From positions 1 through 12,077 of the forward strand of contig JAGTSD010000031.1 of the NCBI GenBank assembly GCA_018262135.1: DNA of 12,077 nt, read 5' to 3'. Each line of letters begins with the position of its first letter. Within the stretch, counting starts at the first letter, position 1. Made by a program: the position numbers and the translations under genes. Positions 4,887 through 11,272 of this stretch are shown here, in pieces. The notes below the pieces were generated by a model. That model searched no databases, was not told the origin of the DNA, and was given only the letters and a program-made list of their open reading frames with translations. This DNA comes from Pseudomonadota bacterium (GTDB lineage Bacteria; Pseudomonadota; Gammaproteobacteria; Competibacterales; Competibacteraceae).

Positions 4887-7556
4887 ATGGATCTCGAAAA
4901 TCGTCCTGAATCACCCGCGAGAACGCACACCACCGGCCAGCCAGCCGAGTCAGGACTGATGCATTATGACGAACCCGCGCCGGCTCTGACCGGAGCGGGC
5001 GCGGAGGGTCAGTCTACCCCAGCGCCGGACGCCACGGGATTTTTCGAGCTGGAGACCGAGTTGGCGGTCCTGGAAGGAGGTTGCGAAACCCTGGCTGCCG
5101 GGATGGTGATCGGGCCGGTCGAGCGCCGGTTTCGCCTGCTGAGCGAGCTGGGCGGTCGAGGGTATATCTGGCTGGCGCGGGTCGTAACATCGGCCCCGAA
5201 AGCGAATGAGGGTCCGCCGGAAGAATTCCGCGCGATCAAGATTTTTCTGCTCCCCACCGCTGGTGCCCGGGAAGCCAGCCGCGACGACCGAACGCTGCGG
5301 GCCGATTTGATCGGCTTGCGCAGCTACCTGACCCGGGTCAAGGCGCGGGTGGAGCTGGCCCTGAAACTGGATCACCCGCACATCGCCCGCGCGTATGGCT
5401 GGTGGCATGGCGCCGACGGCTGGCCCTTCGTCGAGATGGAATACGTGGATCACCAGCGTGGTCGCAGCCTGACGCAGTTGCTGGGCGAGCAGGGCCGAAA
5501 CGGATTCCCATTCGAAACCGTGCTGGAATGGTTGCGACCCGTCGCCGCCGCTCTGGATGATGGCCGTCGCGAATGCCGGCTTGCCCACCAGCATCTCGAT
5601 GCCGACACGGTGTTCGTCACTCAGGAGGGGATGGTCAAACTGTTGGGATTCGGCCTGGCCACCGAACCGCGCGAACCGCGCAGCGTATTGTTCAGCGCGG
5701 GTACGTTCGCTGTGGCAGCGGACAGGCCGGTGGAGTCGGTGGCTGTCGAAACCACCTTCCGCCGCGACGTATTTGCCTTGGCGCTGCTGGTCTACCAGTT
5801 GCTGACCGGACGGAGCGCCTATGAGGGTCAGAGCGAGCAACCCAACATGGTGCCGCGCCCGGGCGGACTGACGGATGAGACGTGGCGGGTGTTGCGGCGG
5901 GGGCTGGCTTATCCCAGCGAGTTGTGTCCGACCGACGCCGGCAAATTCCTGAGCGACCTGGAAGTCGCACAACGGCCGGCCATGGTGAACGGATATCGGC
6001 GCGCTTCAGGCTGGAAACGGTGGGGGTTGGCCGCGGCTGGATTGAGCCTGGCGGTGGTGCTGGGTTATGCACTGGTCGGGGGCCATCGTGGCGTGTCGGA
6101 TTCGGATCGTCCGGCAGCCGGCGATGTCACTCCCGCGACGACTGCTCAGGACGTGGGTTTGAATATTTCTGCGCGGGATGCGGAGCGCGAGAGCGATCGG
6201 CGCGCTTTCGAGTCCGCCAGGCGGCTGGATACGTTATCGGCGTACCGACTCTATTTGCAGCATTGCCCGCGCTGTGGTTACGAAAAGGAAGCACAGTCCG
6301 CCATCGCGCGTCTGGAGACTCAGGAAAAAATCAGTCAAATCAAGGCGAGTTTTGACGAATCGGCGCGGGTGCTGGAACGGGAGGGGCGTAGCGACCAGGG
6401 TGACGCGGCGCTATCGCGGTTGGAGGCGCTGGCGGCGCTGGCACCCGACGATCCCCTGATCGCCGCTGGCCGTCGGCGCCTCGCCCTCGGCTGGGCGGCG
6501 CTGGCGCAGGCGAGCCTGAACCGGGGCGATCTGGCCCATGCCCGGAACTGGTTGAAAAAGGCCGAGTCGGCTCAACCGAAGCAGCTCGAACTGGCGCGGC
6601 TGAGCCAGGCTCTGGAGCAGGCCGAGACCGAGGTGCGGGCCCGGCAACTGGATGCCGAGGCCTTCGCCGTCGCCCGCCGCGCCAACAGCCGCCGCGCCTA
6701 CTGGACCTATCTCGAACGCTGCGCACCGGGGTGCGGCCATCGCGCCGAGGCCGAGGCCGCGCTGGCCCGGCTGGCGCCGGTCCATCCGGTCCGGCGCGAT
6801 CGGCTGAGCGACGGTTCGCAGGGCCCGGAGATGGTAACGGTTCCAGCCGGTGGGTTCCTGATGGGCTCCCCACTGCATGAGAAGGGCCGTTACAACGATG
6901 AAGCCCCCCATCCCACGCGGATCGAGAAGTCGTTCGCCATCGGCAAGTACGAAGTGATGTTTCATGAGTACGACCGGTTCGCGGCGGCGACCGGGCGGGT
7001 GCTGCCCAACGATCAAGGGTGGGGCCGCGGCCGGCGGCCGGTCGTCAACGTCACCTGGCATGATGCCGTGGCCTATGCTGACTGGCTGTCGAAACAGACG
7101 GGCGCCCGCTATCGCCTGCCGACTGAAGCGGAATGGGAGTATGCGGCCCGCGCCGGGTCGGCGGCCAGCCGTTACTGGGGTGATGATCCCGACCAGGGTT
7201 GCGCCTACGCCAACGCCGCCGATCTGGATGGCAAGCAGGTGTTCGTGGGCTGGGCGGTGATGAAATGCCGCGACGGCCAAGTCTACACAGCCCCCGTCGG
7301 CAGTTATCACGACAACGATTTCGGCCTGCACGACGTGCTCGGCAACGTACTGGAGTGGACCTGTTCCCTGTACCACAAGGAAAACCCGGCGCCGATCCAG
7401 CGGTGCGAGGAAACGGCCGGCGACCGGCAGTTCGTGGTACGCGGCGGTTCCTGGAACGACGAGCCGCGCAACGTTCGGCTGGCCGACCGGCATCGCAGCC
7501 AGCCCGATTTCCAGGACTACTTCCTGGGGTTCCGCCTGGTTCGGGAGTTGCCCTAG
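4887..7556 (+). CDS. pseudokinase - transmembrane - repeat - SUMF1/FGE-like fusion protein
   Basis: This 889-residue protein has a low-complexity N-terminus (1-50), a kinase-like domain (about 82-360), a membrane helix (about 379-399), an extracytoplasmic helical region (430-635) and a SUMF1/FGE-like domain (643-889). The kinase fold is recognisable (LGGRGYIWLARV, AIKIF with Lys118, DHPHIARAYG, MEYVD). However, HRDLKPDN is replaced by HQHLDADT (234-241) and DFG by GFG (254-256), so both catalytic aspartates are gone and catalysis is unlikely. The helical region holds two similar Cys-bearing units (438-477 and 589-629). The C-terminal domain shows EMVTVPAGGFLMGS, RLPTEAEWEYAAR, GNVLEWTC, VVRGGSWND and GFRLVRE, but lacks the Cys pair of true formylglycine-generating enzyme, so it is probably a binding domain. 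ATG 4887 has weak AAGG upstream; TTG 4857 and ATG 4959 are alternatives. It ends 26 bp before the MlaE-like gene. Confidence 0.9.
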   Translation: MDLENRPESPARTHTTGQPAESGLMHYDEPAPALTGAGAEGQSTPAPDATGFFELETELAVLEGGCETLAAGMVIGPVERRFRLLSELGGRGYIWLARVVTSAPKANEGPPEEFRAIKIFLLPTAGAREASRDDRTLRADLIGLRSYLTRVKARVELALKLDHPHIARAYGWWHGADGWPFVEMEYVDHQRGRSLTQLLGEQGRNGFPFETVLEWLRPVAAALDDGRRECRLAHQHLDADTVFVTQEGMVKLLGFGLATEPREPRSVLFSAGTFAVAADRPVESVAVETTFRRDVFALALLVYQLLTGRSAYEGQSEQPNMVPRPGGLTDETWRVLRRGLAYPSELCPTDAGKFLSDLEVAQRPAMVNGYRRASGWKRWGLAAAGLSLAVVLGYALVGGHRGVSDSDRPAAGDVTPATTAQDVGLNISARDAERESDRRAFESARRLDTLSAYRLYLQHCPRCGYEKEAQSAIARLETQEKISQIKASFDESARVLEREGRSDQGDAALSRLEALAALAPDDPLIAAGRRRLALGWAALAQASLNRGDLAHARNWLKKAESAQPKQLELARLSQALEQAETEVRARQLDAEAFAVARRANSRRAYWTYLERCAPGCGHRAEAEAALARLAPVHPVRRDRLSDGSQGPEMVTVPAGGFLMGSPLHEKGRYNDEAPHPTRIEKSFAIGKYEVMFHEYDRFAAATGRVLPNDQGWGRGRRPVVNVTWHDAVAYADWLSKQTGARYRLPTEAEWEYAARAGSAASRYWGDDPDQGCAYANAADLDGKQVFVGWAVMKCRDGQVYTAPVGSYHDNDFGLHDVLGNVLEWTCSLYHKENPAPIQRCEETAGDRQFVVRGGSWNDEPRNVRLADRHRSQPDFQDYFLGFRLVRELP

Positions 7557-7582
7557 GTCTGGTAACCCGGCGCCGCGAGTGG

Positions 7583-8395
7583 ATGAGAGTCGTGACCGCA
7601 ACCACGCCCGCCCGCGGATGGCAGAGTATCGAGTCCCTGGGCCAGACCGCCATCCGGTTGCTGAGGGGGGTGCTGGAAGAACTGGATTTTCTGGCAGTCG
7701 TGCTGATGAGCTCCGGTTCGATGTCGCGGGGCGAATGGCCGTTCCTGGTCCGGCATGCCTGGCAGCAGATTTACTTTACGGCGGTGCGGCAGGCGGTTCT
7801 CCTCGCAGTAGTGGGCTTGATCCTCGGTGTGTTGACGGCTTTTCCACTGATCGTATTTCGGATTGAGGACCCCCATCTGCTGGGACGCATCACGAACATC
7901 ATGATGTACCATCAGTTCAGTCCCATTCTGGCGACGTTGTTCGTGGCGGGGTTGTCGGGCGCGGCCATCACGGCGGAACTGGGCGAACTCCGGGCGAACC
8001 AGGCAATCGACCACCTGGCGGCGATGGGCGTCAATCCCTACAGCTTTTTCGTGTTGCCCCGCCTGATCGGCATGGTGCTGTCCCTGCCGATTCTGGTGCT
8101 CTGGCTGAACGTTGGCGTCACCATCGGCGCGGCAGCGATGCTGAACCTCTACCAACAGGTGCCGCTGACGGTATTTTTCCGGGTTTGCCTGGCGGGTTTG
8201 AGTCGTGGGTCGCTGGCCTTGACCGGCGCGATGGTGGTCATGCAGGCGATCCATGTCATTCTGGTGCAAACCTCGAGCGCTTTTCGGGTCGGCGCCTACG
8301 TGGATATCCCGCGGACCCTGCCCGGCGCGTTCGCGCGCTCGTTCGTGGGTTGTCTGGTCATCGCCCTGCTGTTTTCGCTGGTGCGCTATGGCTGA
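7583..8395 (+). CDS. MlaE-family ABC permease
   Basis: This 270-residue inner-membrane permease belongs to the MlaE/YrbE family, which partners MCE proteins in lipid trafficking between the membranes. After a polar N-terminus, hydrophobic segments occur at about 69-92, 113-132, 153-187, 201-226 and 252-268. The conserved cytoplasmic loop of the family is clear: AAITAELGELRANQAIDHLA, then AMGVNPYSFFVLPR (145-160). Length is normal for the family. The start at ATG 7583 is chosen because upstream sequence in this frame lies within the preceding gene; its ribosome-binding site is weak (GAGTGG directly upstream). The gene follows the pseudokinase-SUMF1 gene by 26 bp and overlaps the next by 8 nt (ATGGCTGA), so the three are probably co-transcribed. 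This is likely a paralogous locus rather than the housekeeping mlaFEDCB cluster, since mlaC and mlaB are absent. Confidence 0.92.
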   Translation: MRVVTATTPARGWQSIESLGQTAIRLLRGVLEELDFLAVVLMSSGSMSRGEWPFLVRHAWQQIYFTAVRQAVLLAVVGLILGVLTAFPLIVFRIEDPHLLGRITNIMMYHQFSPILATLFVAGLSGAAITAELGELRANQAIDHLAAMGVNPYSFFVLPRLIGMVLSLPILVLWLNVGVTIGAAAMLNLYQQVPLTVFFRVCLAGLSRGSLALTGAMVVMQAIHVILVQTSSAFRVGAYVDIPRTLPGAFARSFVGCLVIALLFSLVRYG

Positions 8396-9125
8396 GGTGG
8401 CCTTGCGCGCGCGCGGATGGGTGCTGGACCGGCGGCCAGCGCCGAAGCCATTCGATTTTCAGGTGATGCCCAGCGAGTTGTGGATGCTGGTGGGCGCGGT
8501 AGATTCGGGCCGGCGCGAGCTGATTCACAGCCTGGCCGGGCTGGTCGAGCCGCAAGCGGGCCGCCTGGAACTGTTCGGACATGACGTTGCGCAGTTGGGG
8601 TCGCGCGCCCGCGCGGAGTTGCACCGCCAGATCGGCGTGGTGCTGGAGCAACCGGGACTGGTACCGGCCTGGAGCGTGTTCGAGAATCTGGCGTTGCTGG
8701 TTCGCTACCATCGTCTGGTGCCGGGCGATGCGGTCGAGGATTACGTGGTGGAGTTCGTGGAATCCTGCCGCCTGCCGCGTGCGCTGCTGACCCGGCTGGC
8801 CAGCGATCTGTCGCTGCTGGAGAGTCAGTGGATCGGCCTGCTGCGTGCCCTGGTGATCCGGCCACGCCTGCTGCTGGTCAGCACTTACCTGCCCCAGGAA
8901 ACCCTGGTGGCGGGTTATGGCGTGTGGACGTTTTTCGCTGAGGTGGTCGAGCCGATGGGTATGGCGATTCTGGTGGATGCCGGTCCACAAGCCTTGCCGA
9001 TCGGCGCGGAAACGCGCCTGCTGGTGATGGATGAGGGCACGCTGCTGGCGGCAGGTCAGGCGGCGGAACTGGCGCAACACCCGGACGCGACGGTCCGGCG
9101 CCACGTGAGGCTCCACCATGCTTGA
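8388..9125 (+). CDS. degenerate MlaF-like ABC protein (probable pseudo-ATPase)
   Basis: This 245-residue protein sits in the MlaF position and keeps the ABC-domain layout, but its nucleotide-handling motifs are altered. Walker A reads GAVDSGRRE (36-44) where GxxGxGK[ST][ST] is expected, so the Lys and Ser/Thr are lost. The signature region reads LSLLES (141-146) instead of LSGGQ. Walker B reads LLLVSTY (161-167) where LLLLDEP is expected, so Asp and catalytic Glu are lost. The H-loop position reads VDAGPQ with no His. The Q-loop (VVLEQPGLVPAWSVFENLAL, Gln88) and the helical subdomain are well kept, as is VMDEGTLLAAG after the H-loop. The frame is intact over full family length, which argues against simple decay. 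It may be a structural or regulatory subunit, or an active ATPase may be supplied in trans. ATG 8388 overlaps the permease stop by 8 nt. Confidence 0.85.
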   Translation: MAEVALRARGWVLDRRPAPKPFDFQVMPSELWMLVGAVDSGRRELIHSLAGLVEPQAGRLELFGHDVAQLGSRARAELHRQIGVVLEQPGLVPAWSVFENLALLVRYHRLVPGDAVEDYVVEFVESCRLPRALLTRLASDLSLLESQWIGLLRALVIRPRLLLVSTYLPQETLVAGYGVWTFFAEVVEPMGMAILVDAGPQALPIGAETRLLVMDEGTLLAAGQAAELAQHPDATVRRHVRLHHA

Positions 9126-10236
9126 AACCACCATCGGCGCCCGCTATCGGCGCTACCAGCGCGCGGCCGGCCTGCTGATTCTGGCGACGCTGGGCGTGCT
9201 GTTCGCCCTGCTGTGGGTGGCCAACCGCCAGTTGGGATTTTTCAGCCAGACCTATCGCCTGCATGGCTATCTCGATAATGTCCGCAATCTCCGGCAGACC
9301 ACGCCTGTCACGCTGGCGGGGCTGAAGATCGGCGAGGTACGTGATCTGACCATCACCGATTACAACCAGATCCGGATTGAATTAATTCTCTACCGCGAGC
9401 ATCAGCCGCGCCTCCGCCATAATTCGACCGCGCAGATCAAGACGGATGCACTGGGGAACGCAACCGTCGAACTCACCATGGGCGATCCGGCGCGACCCAT
9501 GCTGCCGGATGGCGCTGCGATTCCGTTCCAGCGCGCCCCTGATCTGGAGACCGTGCTGCGGCAGGCCCAGGAACAACTGGGACAGATCGGTGCGGTGCTG
9601 GCCAACGTCAAGGCGATCACCGACGAATTGAAACAGCCCGAAGGCGCCCTGCTGGGAACCTTGAGCACGTTCGCCCGGGTGACTCAGGAGTTCTCGACCC
9701 GGCTGTCCGGCTATCTGGAACGGATTGATGTGGTGTTGCGCACCGCCGCCGACCTGAGCGGACAATTGGGGCCATTGTTGCGGGATTTGACGGTGGTCAG
9801 CCGCGAGATGAGCCGGTCAGCGGGCGATCTGGCGGCGGTCGGTGCGCGGATTCGGGCGGGGCAGGGGGTGCTGGGCGGGCTGACCGACAGCGCCAGCCCG
9901 CTGTCCCGCCAGATCGCGGCCAGTGCGCAAAAGCTGCAAGCGGTCATGACCGGTCTGGAGACCCTGGCGGACCGGTTGCCGGGTTATAGCCAGCGGGTCG
10001 AACGAATCCTGCGCCAGACCGAGACGATCACGGCCAGGCTGGCCGAAGCCAGCACACACGCGCCCGGCTTGGTGGATCGAAGCCAGGGAGTGGCCGAGGA
10101 CGTCGGCGAGGTAGTGGATTCGGTGAAACGCAGCGCCGTGTTGCGCGCCCTGAGTCCAGCAGCGGAAGCGTCCGCTCGACCGTTGCTGGAAGCGCCCCGC
10201 GACTGGGGGATGGCGCTGCCCGGCGCGCCGCCCTAG
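9118..10236 (+). CDS. MCE-domain (MlaD-like) lipid-transport protein with long helical tail
   Basis: This 372-residue protein has an N-terminal membrane anchor (about 17-35), one MCE domain (about 46-123) and a long helical, Gln/Leu/Arg-rich C-terminal part (about 140-345). MCE hallmarks are present: VTLAGLKIGEVRDLTI (64-79) and DALGNATVELTMG (110-122). In characterised systems MCE domains form hexameric rings in the periplasm, anchored to the MlaE-type permease, and pass lipids through a central channel. The tail is much longer than in E. coli MlaD (183 residues) and could form a helical tube or a contact to an outer-membrane partner. GTGAGG at 9105-9110 lies seven bases before ATG 9118, which overlaps the preceding stop by 8 nt (ATGCTTGA). 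A TPR lipoprotein gene follows after 21 bp. Confidence 0.92.
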   Translation: MLETTIGARYRRYQRAAGLLILATLGVLFALLWVANRQLGFFSQTYRLHGYLDNVRNLRQTTPVTLAGLKIGEVRDLTITDYNQIRIELILYREHQPRLRHNSTAQIKTDALGNATVELTMGDPARPMLPDGAAIPFQRAPDLETVLRQAQEQLGQIGAVLANVKAITDELKQPEGALLGTLSTFARVTQEFSTRLSGYLERIDVVLRTAADLSGQLGPLLRDLTVVSREMSRSAGDLAAVGARIRAGQGVLGGLTDSASPLSRQIAASAQKLQAVMTGLETLADRLPGYSQRVERILRQTETITARLAEASTHAPGLVDRSQGVAEDVGEVVDSVKRSAVLRALSPAAEASARPLLEAPRDWGMALPGAPP

Positions 10237-10257
10237 CTGGCTTGAGGGTATGGCGCG

Positions 10258-11181
10258 ATGGCGAACTGGAGGAGCGGCCTGGCGCGAGTCGGCGGGGGAC
10301 TGTTGCTCGCTGGATTAACGGCTTGCAGTGGTCCGGCGCTGACGCCACTGCAGTCGCAATATCAGCGCGAGGAGGAGCGCGCGCTGCGCTATCATGCCCG
10401 GGGCGAATTGCCACGGGCGCTGGCGGCCTGGCGGGAAAGCCTGCGCTGGGCCGAGATCGCCGATGATCGGCCGGCGATACTGAGACAGGAGTTGAATGTC
10501 GGCGTGGTCGCGCTGGCGCTCGGGGACTGGGTGCTGGCGGAACAGAGTTTCCAGCGGGCGCAACGGCTGGCAGCGGCGTTGTCTGATTCGGCGGGCGAGT
10601 TGCGGGCCTCGCTGGGGCTGGCTCAGATCAGTCTGCGGCAGGGCCGGTTCGGCGACGCGCAGCGGCGGTTCCAGCAGGTGCTGGACGATGCGCGCGGCCG
10701 GGATATTGCCGCTGCTCTCGTGGCGCTGAACGGTCTGGGGCTGGCGTTTCAGGCGCTCGGCCAAATGCCGGCGGCGCTGGCGGCGCTGGCCGAGGCCGAA
10801 CCGCTGGCCCGCGCCCATGGTGACCAGCACCTGCTAGCCGCGACGCTGGCGAATCGGGCGGCCCTGGCGCTGCGGGCCGGTGAAGAGGAACCAGCAGGGC
10901 GTTATTTGGAGGAGGCGGTCGCTCTGGATCGTGCTGCCGAGAATCTGCCCGGACTGGCCCACGATTTACTCCTGTTGGCGCAGGTGCGCCAACGACAGGG
11001 TGATGCTCCCACCGCGCTGGAACTGGAACAGCGGGCCAAAACCATTCTCCAGCATACCGGCCAGCACCACCAGACCGACCGGCGCGAGCGGGCGGAAGGT
11101 TCCGTGGAACGTAAATCCGGCGTGCGTTCCGGGCAGGCAGGGCTAAAATCAGATGAGCAGGATGGTGCATCCGTAGAATGA
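10258..11181 (+). CDS. TPR-repeat lipoprotein
   Basis: This 307-residue precursor has a short signal peptide (RVGGGLLLAGLTAC) and a lipobox LTAC with the lipidated Cys at 23. Ser-Gly follow the Cys, with no Asp at +2, so outer-membrane sorting is expected. The mature part is Ala/Leu-rich and made of repeated helix pairs of TPR type, such as ALRYHARGELPRALAAWRES, VVALALGDWVLAEQSFQRAQ, SLRQGRFGDAQRRFQQVL and ALRAGEEEPAGRYLEEAVAL. The last 40 or so residues are charged and low-complexity. ATG 10258 has GAGGG at 10244-10248. The gene sits where some MCE operons carry an auxiliary lipoprotein, but its fold is different (TPR). It could be the outer-membrane or periplasmic partner of the MCE protein, or a scaffold binding the SUMF1-like domain. 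Both roles are inference. Confidence 0.85.
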   Translation: MANWRSGLARVGGGLLLAGLTACSGPALTPLQSQYQREEERALRYHARGELPRALAAWRESLRWAEIADDRPAILRQELNVGVVALALGDWVLAEQSFQRAQRLAAALSDSAGELRASLGLAQISLRQGRFGDAQRRFQQVLDDARGRDIAAALVALNGLGLAFQALGQMPAALAALAEAEPLARAHGDQHLLAATLANRAALALRAGEEEPAGRYLEEAVALDRAAENLPGLAHDLLLLAQVRQRQGDAPTALELEQRAKTILQHTGQHHQTDRRERAEGSVERKSGVRSGQAGLKSDEQDGASVE

Positions 11182-11272
11182 GAGCGTCATCCGATGAACG
11201 AGATGTTTGGAGTGATCGCGCGGCTCCAGCGGCACCGCCCGCCGACGCTCGCGGATACCACGATGGGATGTC

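Noticed and set aside
6340..7653. Large minus-strand open frames opposite the SUMF1-domain gene
   Set aside because: Their translations are Arg/Pro/Gly-rich shadows. The plus strand encodes an unbroken, motif-rich protein there.
11182..11250. Inverted repeat GAGCGTC / GACGCTC in the gap before the kinase
   Set aside because: Seven-base arms separated by 55 bases are expected by chance; there is no T tract or operator-like symmetry.
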